Shown piece after piece: positions 9,294-20,200 of a stretch of DNA of 49,839 nucleotides (its first letter is position 1; each line of letters opens with the position of its first letter). The DNA is from Leucosporidium creatinivorum (Eukaryota; Basidiomycota; Microbotryomycetes; Leucosporidiales; Leucosporidiaceae): assembly GCA_001600635.1 (NCBI GenBank), contig BCKL01000024.1, positions 85,448 to 135,286 of the forward strand, written 5' to 3'. The notes below the pieces were generated by a model, which ran no database searches, was not told where the DNA came from, and worked only from the letters and a program-made list of their open reading frames with translations. Made by a program: the position numbers and the translations under genes.

Positions 9294-9849
9294 CTACTTA
9301 ACTACACTCGCTCTCTTCCCCCTCCGACCCTCGGAGAGAGCACCTGCTTCGGCGCCGCCCGCCAACTGCCCAAAAAGGTTTGCGCAAGCACTCCTGAGCG
9401 CCCACACGAAGAGGATTAACGCGCTCCCGTCAGCCAGCGCTTCTCGGAGCAGCCGCTCCTGACTTTGAATGGGTGAGACGAGGGGCGCAACTCACGGAAG
9501 ACCTCCCAAGTGTACCATACCAGCTCTGAGGGCAGCGGTCATCGCCTCCAGATTCCGTCCGTCGTCAGCGTTTCCCTCGCCCGCGCTCGCAGTGGCACTC
9601 GCCCCCGCTGCGGCTTGCTCACCTCTTCAGTCTGGAAGCGGATGAAGGCGTAGTACATGTTGGACCCTTGATACGGTCGGTAGATGTCCGTGACCTGCAA
9701 GAGACGGCGGGTCAGCTTGGTTCTAAGTCGTGAGACCAGCTCACCCTCCCGAAAACCGACAGGGCTGCAGCTACCTCCTGGTCACTGAAGAGAGCCAGAG
9801 CATCCCTAGCAATGGCTCGGAAGTGGATCGAGAAGCTGTCGCGCTTCAT
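9294..9849 (-). CDS. Small RRM-like protein, four exons predicted
   Basis: Predicted by hand. Exons: 9745-9849, 9623-9694, 9496-9545 and 9294-9423, giving 118 aa with phase kept throughout. All introns have GTGAG donors; the last acceptor follows a CTGAC branch motif. Residues 15-75 look like an RNA-recognition motif: a beta1-like VFGRVTDIY stretch and an RNP1-like YYAFIRF core, followed by a helix and GG turn. A shorter version ends at TAA 9417 if the acceptor at 9459 is used instead. It diverges from the secreted-protein gene starting at 10105. Partner RNA and function are unknown; the RRM call is by eye, and a further 5' exon is possible. Confidence 0.45.
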
Positions 9850-10104
9850 GAGCGAGAGTCGAAGGAAGGGAAGCGAGCGGCAGGAGGACAAGAGCGAAAT
9901 CGCTCCCTTTCGAGCTCTTCATCTCGCCGTCTGCTCCGATCTCAGCGCGGTGGTTCGACCGGAGCTCCTTCGTGCGCAGATCGTCTGTCCCAAACGGTAA
10001 ACTTCCTGCCGTATCGGCTACCTGTACCGACTGGAGCTCGGCGACAGCTAACGGCCGGAAGTTGGCTTCCAGCTTCAACTCGCCCTTAAGCTCCGCTCCT
10101 CGAC

Positions 10105-11049
10105 ATGTACCTCAATAGGATTCTTCTCCTTCTGACTGCAGCTGTTGCAACGCTCGTCCTCGCTGCACCTACTCCTGAACCGCAATACGGCGGAGGCGGA
10201 ACCGACGTCTCGGCGAGCTCTACCTTTGCGAGGCTGACTGACCTGGGGAGAGCTGGGAGCTGACTCCACTCACCTACACAGCTCGACGCCTCGGAGAGCC
10301 TCGACAGGGATCGCCTCTCGCGTACTCGCTTCGATGTAGGTCATCCTCAGGCTTCCTCCCTCCTCCGACTTGTAAGCGCCGAGCTGACCTTGCCTTTACC
10401 TCTCCGCTCCACTCCCCACCCTCTCAACAGTCTCACACCCACGACAAGTCGTTCGAAAACGTCAACTCGGATCGCCTTGACGCTTCGAGGAACATCAACC
10501 TCGACATTGACCGCGACCGCGATCGTGTGAGTGGTTTTGCCTTCGCCGAGCGGTTTGCTTGTCGCTCGGGTTTGAGCGACTGGAGACCGACTGAGGTTGT
10601 TCAGTAGCTGATCCGGTAGCTCATCAACTCATAGCACTGGCTCAAGGAGCGCAGCGGCGGCGACGACGGCTGGTTTGTCGGCTGGAGGGACCTCGGCGAT
10701 GGCAAGGTGAGCTCCGAACCGCTCGTTCTTCCCTCACTTCGAAGCTGACCTGTCTCCTTGTCCTCTACAGTTCGACCACGACATCAAGCACGACTTTGAG
10801 CGTCACCACGACAANGAGAAGCATCACTGGATTGCTCGTCAAGAAGGAGGTCGCCGCCCCGAGCCTCCTCGTCCTGGACCTCCTTCTCCCCCTTACCGCC
10901 CTCCTCCTCGCCCCTACCCTCCTCCTTACTACCCTCCTCCCTACGGCTACCCCCCTCGTCCTTACCCCTCCCCCTACCGTCCTCCTCCTTACTATCCTCC
11001 TCCCTATTACCCTCCCCCTTACTATCCTCCCCGTCCTCGTCCTTATTGA
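10105..11049 (+). CDS. Secreted Pro/Tyr-rich (extensin-like) protein
   Basis: Five exons, all introns in phase 0: 10105-10206, 10282-10335, 10431-10526, 10635-10706 and 10771-11049; about 200 aa. A classic signal peptide (Leu/Ala-rich core, likely cut after AlaAla before PTPEP) is followed by a short Gly-rich stretch, a charged Asp/Arg/His-rich middle, a Trp-containing segment, and a C-terminal half built of PPPYY/PPYYPPP-like repeats. This composition resembles plant extensins and fungal structural wall proteins, where Tyr can be cross-linked (inference). One N falls in the last exon at 10815. The first intron has a weak GTCTCG donor, so the exon 1-2 join is less sure than the others. Confidence 0.62.
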
Positions 11050-11663
11050 GCTCTCCCTTCTCTAAAGCAGACACTCATAGACCTCGCTTATAGCATTCTG
11101 TTTAACTTGATACGAAGTCTCTGCTGTTACCGGGTCTAATCGACGAGTCTAGCGAGCTGAGATGTTCGGAAGCGAAGCCTGCGCCGAGCTCGTCTGTCTC
11201 CCCTCAGCCACTCTCCTGCGCCCAATCGACCGCCTCCTTGAGCTCGAGCCATCGTATCCGCGTTTCCAATCTGCACGCCACGCATACTTCATCCGAACCG
11301 AGACTCCGCTTCACGCCCGCCTCGAACTTCTCGACCGAGCTCAGCCTCCTTCGGGACTAGAGGAGCCCAGAGAGCCGGGGCTGGCGCAGTAGCACATCGC
11401 GCGAGCCATATAGGGGTGCACCAGAGCTCGCAGGCTTCTTAGTCGAAAGGAACCTCGAGCCGACAATCTCGAAAGCGAATCTTCATGCTTTGCTGAGCTG
11501 ACTCTCCTCAAAGACTCGGCTTCTCTCACTACATCTGATTGGGGGTACCTCTGAAATAATATGTTATGACGTCTACTACCCAACTCTGCACATGTATTAA
11601 GCAAAAGTCCGTTCCTCGCCCACCTTCCCAGCCCAACCGAGATCGCCTTCCTTGGTCGCCGCT
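11050..11663. other. Intergenic stretch
   Basis: Lies between two convergent genes (secreted protein on +, Zn2Cys6 regulator on -). A 76-codon ORF at 11162-11392 has no recognisable feature. I see no RNA gene or repeat here; it presumably holds both 3' ends. Confidence 0.4.
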
Positions 11664-14141
11664 CTACAGGAAGCCGACAAAGCGACGCTCACGCTGTAGC
11701 ATGTCGCGCCAGTCGATCGCCCATCCTTGCGTGTCGACGAGCTCCCAGACTGCGCAAGGAGACGCAAAGTCAAGGTCAGCGAACGGTTCGGCGAAGCGTC
11801 GACAAGCGCAAGATCCAACTCACCCCTCTCGATCGCCGCCAAGTTATCCTGATACCCCCTCTGCGGCCCACACCCCATCAACCCCTTCCTACACATCTCC
11901 CTATCCGCCGGCTGCAGCGCCACCGTCCCGGCCAAGAACCAGGGGACCGACCTCGTCGCGCAGGCGCTGACATAGTTGTCGGCGTTGTGTAGGGCTTTCG
12001 GGGCGTTCATGACTCGTGCGCCGATTTGGAGGATTTGTTGGAGGCAGGAGCGGATCATGGTGGAGAGACAGCCTTGGTGGTGGACGGATTGGTAGAGGTA
12101 GAGGAGGGCGGTCTGCGAAGGTCAGAGGTCAGCTTCGGCGCTAGAACGCGGGAGGAGGAAACAACTCGCATGACGCCACATCTCGGCGGTACTCAGCTCG
12201 TCGATGTAGGCTGTGCTATCGACCAAGGCCGCTGCATCGGGAGCGAGCGGCCTCCAATCCCGAATGGCCTTCTCAATCGCCTGAGCTTTGACAGCAACGA
12301 CCTCGTCGGGGAACGCTCCCGCCTCGGCGCTGAGGTTGCTCGTCGCCGCGATACAGAGGAGCAATCCCACAGGCAGTCCGAGATGGATCTCGACGGCTCG
12401 ATCCGTCTCGTCGGTGTTGATGGGCGAGGGAGCGTTGACGGGCGTGTCGGGGTCGCCGGGGAGGGAGGTGAAGGCGAAGAGGGTTCGACGGCGAGGGATG
12501 CAAACGGTGTGGAGGACATCGGTGTAGGCGAAGGCGCGGAGAGCCATCGAGGAGGAGTCGCGGAGGGTGGAGAGGTTGAGGGAGGGTCTGCGCAAGGCGA
12601 AGGTCAGCACTCGGCGTTCGAACGCGAGGCAGAGAGGACTCACTGAGAGCCAAAGGCCTCGGTCACAAAGTACTCGCCGAGTAGCAGGATGGCATGAGCA
12701 GCTGCGGCGCCCCATTGGTCGAACTGCGATGGATGAGAAGGTCAGCTCGCGCCGTCTCAACGGCCGACTCGGCGAACTCACCTGATACGCCTGCATGTCG
12801 AGCACAGCGATCAACTGAGCCTCCAAAGGAATGGGCGTCTGCAGATGAACGAGCGCCTGCTGAAAGTACTGATCACTCTGCGCCAACAGCTTGGCCTGTG
12901 CTTCCTCCATCTCGCCCGAGTCGCCGACGTTGCTCCGCACGCGGTAAAGGAGGACCATGGCCATGCTTGCGCATCGTGTGAGCTCCGACGTGGCGGCGAC
13001 GTTGTTCATGCGCTGAGTGACAATCTCGCGCACAGGCTTGGGGATGGAGCGGAAGAAGCCGTCGTTCCAGGCGATGTCTGCGAGGGGGCGAGAGTCAGCT
13101 CCCGCTTTGAGAGTCCTTGAGAGCTCAGAGACGTACAGAGAGGTGCGATAGTAGGATCGAGTCCATCGCCATCGGGTGCAGGTGGTGGAGGCGAGATGAG
13201 AGCTTCCGGGCGCGAGGAGGGAGAGTTTGGAGGGCGAGGGGCGGGTCGAGGAAGGGAAGCTTTCGGCGCTTGCACTTGGGGCTGAGGGTGAGGCTGTGGT
13301 GGAGGAGGTGGTGGCGGAGGAAGAGGGAGATGTTGCGCCACTTGAGGCGAAGGAAGTGGTGGAAGAGGAGGAGGAGCGCTGCTGACGTTGAGGCCCGGGA
13401 GATCGTCGAGCGAAGGCGCCGAGCCATTGACGAGCTGCTCCAAGTTGGGCAGTCCTTCGTGCCCCTCCGAGTGCATCATATCGTTATCCCAATAGCCGAG
13501 ACCGACGCTGAATGCAGCAATCGCATCGAGCGACTGGAAGAAGTTGTCGAGGTCGGCGCCGAGATCGGGCACCGAGACGTTGCCGACAGAGGCGAGCAAG
13601 GCGGCGGCGTCGACGTTGGAGGTATCAGTTTGTTCGAAGAAGGGTGGAGCTTGAGGAGGAGGGTGAGGGAGCGCAGGGAAGTTGAAGGAGGGGGAGATGG
13701 GCGCCGGTCCAGGGATGGGGAGGTCGCCCGCCGAACGCTGCTGCTCCTGCTGCCGCCGCTGGATCTCGTCGGGAGTCAAGACCTTTCCTACAGACTGAGT
13801 CCCCGGCGCGACCTTCCTGGGAGGGGCTGTCAAGCGAGGAGCGGAGGGAGGTGCGCGTTTGCCGTGTTGGAAGGTCCTGAGCGGTAGTTGACCAGGCGCT
13901 GGTGGAAGAATACATTCCCAACTTCCTTGGAAGCAACGCTGGCAGGCGCCTGTCGGTCCAAACTGCTCGTCGCATTTCTAGAGAGCGGGGAACGATAAGC
14001 GGCAGTCTCATGAGCTCTGTAGGACATGCTAGGTACTTTATGACGGGCTCTGCACGATAAACATCCTCCTCTACTTCGGCGCGCTTTCTTGCCCTTGTCA
14101 TTGCCATCATCCTTAGCATCCTGCGAGGTCGTAGGCGGCAT
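11664..14141 (-). CDS. Zn2Cys6 binuclear-cluster transcription factor
   Basis: Seven exons (14037-14141, 13137-13977, 12782-13077, 12644-12723, 12170-12587, 11824-12112, 11664-11749) give 704 aa. Residues 27-57 form the Gal4-type cluster: Cys at 27, 30, 37, 47, 50 and 57, preceded by a basic patch; the first intron splits it between two Lys. A long Pro-rich low-complexity linker follows (about 60-310, with a Pro8 run), then a helical region typical of the middle domain of fungal regulators (from about 320). It should bind CGG-type sites as a nuclear regulator. The fifth intron has a GC donor (GCGAGT) instead of GT. Its target pathway cannot be read from the neighbours. Confidence 0.85.
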
Positions 14142-15338
14142 CTGGGAGCTTTCCGAGCGTCCTAGCGCGATTTGCCGCGCTGGCTGTTGTTCTGGAGCGA
14201 GCTGGGCGTAGGGGAAGTTGTAGGATGATGCAGAGCAATCCTACGATGTACTGAGGTGTAAGAGCGAGTGTAGGAGACGAGGAAGCGGACGAGAGCAGAG
14301 GCAAGCCAGAGTTGAGCCTTCGGGCAGCGATAGCTGAGCCGAGCTTTGGCTTCGGCTCGTCTGGGGCACAATGACCGAGATGTGGAGGTAACGGGCAATT
14401 GGAGATTGTGTAGTGCTCCTTACTCCTTCCTTGTCCGGACTAAGAGATTGGCTTTAGGGGGGCAAGACTTGCGCCGAGGCTCCTGCCTTGAAGCCTAATC
14501 ACTGATAAACAGGACTTTTGGTGACGAGTTGTCGGAAAGCATGCATAATAGCAAATCCAGCAAACGAGCGAAGAGGGGAAAGGAAAGAGCAGAAAGGTGG
14601 AACGGCTGTGAGCACTGAGGAGACAGGCAGCCGCCAACAAGCGAGTCTGGCGCGATAAGATGTGCTGTCAAGTATGTTGCTTGCACCGTCTGTAGCTGCA
14701 CTGCAGTATACTACTCCTCTGCAGCGACGTCTATCAACTACAGCTCACGGCCAAACGGGCGGAAACTATCTCACCAGCGCCGAACTTGAAGTCGATCCGG
14801 GCGCCGAGCTCTAAGCTGGGGGGCAAGGCTGGGGGTGAAGCGCGGGAGAGCCGGCGTTGGCGGATGAGTGTAAAATTGTTGATCAAGTGCAGCGGGCAGC
14901 GATTGATCTGAGATTGGACGCGAGATAGGCTTGCCTTCGCCGAGCTGAGTCGGAAGAAGGGAGAGGAGGTGTTCGTTTGCGCAAGCAGCTCGCTCTTCGT
15001 CTGTAGCATTTCAACGCTCTGTGACATACTAGATCTCCTGACTTCGACCCCTAACTTCCAGTCGAATGGCTTACAGCAGCTTACAGCTCTCTTTTGTTCA
15101 ACTCGGCGAGCTCCAGCGCTCTCTGCCTCCTGCTACATCTTACTCGCTTCGTGTCATCCGACCGCCGACTACTCGAATACAGCTACTGCCACGTAGGAAG
15201 CCTTCTACCAGACTACAGACACGCCTCTGCTGCTGCTCAAGCCTCTCCGCACGTCCCCTGCTCGTCGCCCTCTCAGGTGAGCTTGCTACCTCGTCTGTAG
15301 TCGCTACAGCACAGCTCATTTCTCCAACTTCTTACAGC
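14142..15338. other. Intergenic and 5' leader region
   Basis: Lies between the divergent Zn2Cys6 regulator and BTB genes. No convincing coding frame. The right end contains a probable leader intron of the BTB gene at 15277-15337 (GTGAGC donor, TTACAG acceptor) ending one base before its ATG. Confidence 0.45.
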
Positions 15339-17006
15339 ATGTCTGGTCAACCGCTCCCCTCTCGTCCTATCGCACCTCAGCGCGCTCCACCCGCGTCAGG
15401 CTCGCGACTTCGACCTGCCCCCGCTCAAGTTGGACCGGTGGATCCCACTACCCAGCAGCGACAGTCAAGAGCCCCGTACGCTCCCTTTGCTGCAAGCGCG
15501 TACATTTCCGCACCCGCCGGTCGTCCCCGTTCGAGCGTCGTCTCGGGACAGCAGTCGACGCCAACGGCGGGAGCTGCTCAGGCTGCTACTCAAGCTTCGG
15601 GCTCGGCAGCTCGACCTTCTGCCGGTCGCGCGTCTGGAGGCTTGCCTCCCCCTGTAGGACCGTTCACTGGGGCCGTTCCCACCCTCATCACTTCGGCGAG
15701 GACGTCAAGGGGAGGAGGGTCGGCATCGCGGCCAGGTGAGTTCGCTCGTCTGGTATAGCTATGATTTCGAAGCTGATCTTCCACCGATACCCTGCAGCTC
15801 GCAGTAGGAGGTCAGAGCCGGGTGACCACGATGTCTTCGTTCTCGGTCAACCCTTCCTCTCTACGGATCCTGCTTTGAAGAAGGCGCTCCCTCAACGGAT
15901 GATCAAGAAGGACGACAAGGCCGAGTACGCTCGTCGTACTGCTGGTGAGCCCTCTGGCGTGTATGAGAGCCGCCCGTGCACGAAATGACCCTCTCCGACC
16001 GACAGCTCTTCGGCGCTCGCGCAACGCCCTCGACGTTCGCCTCGTCTTCCCTCGTCAAACGGGACACGACCTCGAGCTCTGGTCCAACTCTGCTCTCCTT
16101 AAAGACGCCTCACCCTACTTTACCACCCTCCTCGAGTCCGACTTTGCCGAGACCTTCACCACCTCTTCCTCGAAACGTCGCCGCGTCGACGATGCGGAAG
16201 CCTCGAGCTCGAAGGGCAAGGAGAAGGAGTCGAGTGCTGGACCGGAGCGAGAGCTGGAGCCTCGCGAGTTTGACGACTCGGACGACGAAGCCGACGAAGT
16301 TGTTGCCGCCCACTTTCCCGAACTCACCAACGACGACTCCTCGGCGCTCTACCATGAGATCGTCCTCCCTCAGGCCTGCTACACCACCTTCGAAGCGGTC
16401 CTCTCCTACGTCACCACCGGCTACATCGAGTTCGCTCCCCTCTCCTCGACCGTCTCGGCCGACGAGCGCTCCGTCACTCGCGCCATACGTCTCGCCGACA
16501 ACCCTCTCCTCCCTCTCCCCGCTTCCCCTAAATCAGTCTACCGTCTCGCCCATCTCCTCGAACTTCCCGACCTCGAAGCCCTCGCCCTCGCCGACATCGA
16601 GAAGCAGCTCACCGCCGAGTCGGTCGCTCAAGTGCTCTTCTCGGACGTCTCGCTCGCCTACGATGCGGTCAAGGATATGGCGCTTGACTTTGCTGTGAAG
16701 GAGTGGAGTAAGGTGCAGGACAGCAAGGGCATGCAGGAGGTGCAGAAGCGGGTCGAGCAGAACGAGGCGCCCGAGTTCGGCAAGCTCGCGTTCGAGCTGC
16801 TCATGAAGGTCGGCAAGAACCAGCAGCAGCAGCAGCAGCAACAGCAGCAACAGCAGCAACAGCAATCGAGGCAGTCGGGACATTCGAGGAGGTCGGACCC
16901 GACGGGAGCTGGATTCCTATCCTCCGACAGCTCCAGCGATGATGTGCCGGTGAGCCACAACCAGAGGAGTTCAGCTCGCCGACTCGCCCGAGCCAGTCAG
17001 CCGTAA
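15339..17006 (+). CDS. BTB/POZ domain protein with polyQ tract
   Basis: Three exons: 15339-15735, 15798-15944 and 16006-17006; 514 aa with phase 1 kept at both joins. The N-terminal 130 residues are Pro/Ala/Ser-rich and probably disordered. The BTB fold starts near residue 190 with a DVRLVFP strand and runs through the LLKDASPYF helix typical of BTB proteins, is interrupted by a charged Ser/Asp-rich loop, then resumes with a YTTFEAVLSYV segment. A 15-Gln tract follows near residue 450. BTB proteins often serve as dimeric scaffolds or Cullin-3 adaptors; no second recognition domain (Kelch, MATH) is visible, so the client is unknown. The start is chosen right after the leader intron. Confidence 0.78.
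16821..16865 (+). repeat. CAG/CAA trinucleotide repeat
   Basis: Fifteen in-frame Gln codons, CAG interrupted by CAA at regular places, inside the BTB gene. CAA interruptions usually stabilise such tracts. Confidence 0.9.
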
Positions 17007-17232
17007 AACAGAGGCCGACCTGCAATATTCGTAACGCTTGTTATACCCACTTGGTCCTTCCTCGGGGAGAGTAGCGAGCAGCCGAGCCGAGTCGGTCGCA
17101 GACCATCGCCGAGAAGGCTCGCCAGTTCGAATCTCGATGAACCTCGCTGCAGCACATCCAGAGGAAACACTCCAATACAACACGAGACTTGAACTAAGAC
17201 TTTGCTGTACAACATGCACTTTCCACGCTCCA

Positions 17233-20200
17233 TCAGAAGTTGAACGCGCTCATGTCAAACTCCTGCACCTTCTCCACCTTGACCCTCTTGAGGACCTGAT
17301 GGAACTCTTGTCCCCCGACCGTCTCGCGTACGGGCGAAGGGGCTCGACTGCCGAGCCTCGAGGGAACCTCCATATCCATGATGGTCGACATGCGCCGAAG
17401 TCCCATTCGCGAGCGTGGGTTGAAGGCTGGGCGTGAGGTGGCGGGAGTGATGGGCTCGGGGCGGATGAACTCGTAGTTGCGGAGTAGGGAGAGGGCGAGA
17501 AGATGGCATCCTGCGAGGAGAGTCGGCGTTAGCTGTGGAAGAGTGAGCGGGGGAACAAGGCGAGCCGCGACCAACCCATGCGGCACAGTACGCGAGACAT
17601 GTGCAAGACGAACTGAGGGATAAGGGTAATCAGCTTCAGAAACGAACGCTCGTGAGCGACTACACTCACGTTGAACTCAGTTCGACCTGGAACGGCGACG
17701 GCGCCCTTGACAGTCTGAAGCGACCAGCTACGAAGTTGCTCGAAGAGGAGGACGAGACATGGATCCTCGTGCATGGGACTACCGATGGTGACGAGCTTGT
17801 AGGGAAGTCGCGAAGCGAGGTCGTTCAGTGGGGTCTGCGAAGGGGAGAGTAAGCTGTCGGCTCGGCGAAACTCAAACGTAGGGGAGACGCACCACGATAG
17901 CCTGAACGGCAAGATCACGCTTCCCTAGCATCCAGAACGACCAGCTAGCGAGCCAGCGGAAGCCACTCTTGAACGCAAAGGGGAGAACGTTGTCCTCCAG
18001 GATCGACTTGAGGACTGGACCGTCGTCGCCTTCGTGCACCCGAGTGATGGCGATGGCGAGCTGGAAGTCGTCGAGCTGGCGCAAGCATACGCTGACTGCA
18101 TCCTTGAGACTGTCGCCGAGGAGGAAGAAGGCCGCCGCGAAGACTGTGAGAGCCGAGACGAGGTGTCAGCTCCAATCGGCGAGCTCGGCCGAACCGCTCA
18201 AGCTTACGGAAACGCTGCTTGCTGAGCAGCGCAAAGGCGTTCTTGAGAGCCGCCGACCGCCATCGCGGGAGCTCAAAGTCGTTGGCGAGGAACTTGAGCA
18301 TCGACCGCTGGTCCGAGTGCCCTCCCGCCTGCTTCCAAGAGGTCGTGACGATGTGCTTCTTGCGCAGGGCGAGGTAGAAGAGTGTCGCAGTGATGGGATC
18401 CTTGTCCTCTCGGTCTGGTCGGACGTACTCGGTCCGGCCCACGACCTCGAGTTGACGACTCTGCGATGAGAAGGCGAGATCAGCGACGGCGTCCAGGGAA
18501 TCGGAAGCTCGAAGGACGAACGAGGACCTCGGGCGACTTGAGCCAGAGGAAGACTCCCAGTGCCTTGGCGTTGTCCCAGGTGAGCTTGCTGCCCTCGCAT
18601 GCCTTGATGCTCTCGTCGAGGAGGAGGTCCTGGCTGTCGCTGTGGAAGGCCCAGACGACGTCGCGGTACTTGAGGCGCTGTAGGGCTGTCTGAGGGTTGG
18701 CTGAGGGTAGAGAGGTGGCGTTGTAGATGAAGAAGGAGCGCATCGAGATGAGGTAGCGGAGGCCGTTCGAGTCGAGCGAGCCTTTTTGCCGTTGAATCTG
18801 CGACCCGAGGGCGTCAGTTCAGTCAGCGGCTGAAACAGGGCAGTACTCACCTCGAAAGCTGTTTGTACTACGACCGCAAGATGCGCATGCTCGATCTTGG
18901 AAAGACCTCGAAGCGGGCACTTCTTGAGGGCGGCGAGAAGGCGATGAGTTCCCTCCTCAGTGAGTGAAGCCGCTTGTGATGATCTGCAGATTCGATCATC
19001 AGCTCGACGATCAACTCGGATAGAGTGTGGCGACCAGCTTACGACTCCTGCTTGTTGCCAGACGTGAGCGCCGAGAAGAAGTCGTTCGAGTTCTCGGTGA
19101 CCTGTAAGACCGTCGGTCAGCTCTCTTGCTCGAGCAGAACATAGCAGGCATTTACTGACCTTGGTTTTGGCTGTCTGAGCCTTCACGAAGTCCTCAACAG
19201 TAATCTTGTCGTCCGCTCGACTGTTGCGAATGGGAGTGACATCGCCGTCCTCGGTGAGCTGCGCTGCGAGACTCTCGAGGATCTTGAGGACGACGTCGGT
19301 GTGACCTGGGAGAAATCGAACGAGTCAATGAGCATTCTCGAGCGTTCTCGAAGAGGCGACCCACCGTGCAAAAGCGCCTGGAAGAGCAGCTGAGGGTGAT
19401 GGTACGGGAGAGGCGCGACGCGCGAGGAAGCAAAGTCGTGGCAGTCCTCCTTCGACGGCAGGAGCTTGGAGGAGTAGAAGAAGAGCGAGTTTCCCGAAGC
19501 AACGGCGAGTCCTCGGGAGAGCCAGCAGGCGCAGGAGATGGGCGCCGAAGTCATCCTGCGAAGCGAGAGAGATTAGGGAGTGGGCTCGGGAATGAGGGCT
19601 GTGGAGCTCACTGGTCGACTCGAATGGAAGCGTAAGTGATCCAGCTAGGACTACCGCTGAGATCGTCGAGGCGTTGAGCGCAAAGGAGGTCGACGTGTGA
19701 AGGAGTCGAAACGGCGAGGGTGTCGCCGCTTGCTGACCAGTCCAAGTCGATGACCTCGTCGCTGTAGGCAGGAAAGTTAGCTCTTAGCTCTAAGACCTGG
19801 ATACCGAGCACCCACCTCATCTTCTGCGAGAACTGAAGGCCCGAAGCGAACTCGGAGGACTTGGAGTCCCAGATCGAGAGCTCGTACTCATCGCTGTTGA
19901 GGGTGACTGTCGGACGCGAGAGGTAAGCTCTAGCAACCGAATCCATGACCAGTGACCACTCACCAAGCGCAGACATGAGACTAGGGTTGCAAGCGGCCAT
20001 CACGACGCCCTCCTTGCCCGTCTTGAGCTCGGCTCCCTCCTCCCAAGTGTAGCTCGAATCGGGTATCCTCGTTTTCCAGAACGAGATGGTCCCCGCGATA
20101 TCCACCGCAAGGATCTCCGCCTGCTCGATCTTGCTCTCGCTCGAGCGGATGGGCACGCCAACAGCGACGGCGAGAGGGCAAGTCGGCGATCTCGCCTCAT

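Noticed and set aside
11162-11392. 76-codon plus-strand frame between two genes
   Set aside because: No domain, no promoter, no homology recognised; lies where two 3' ends should be.
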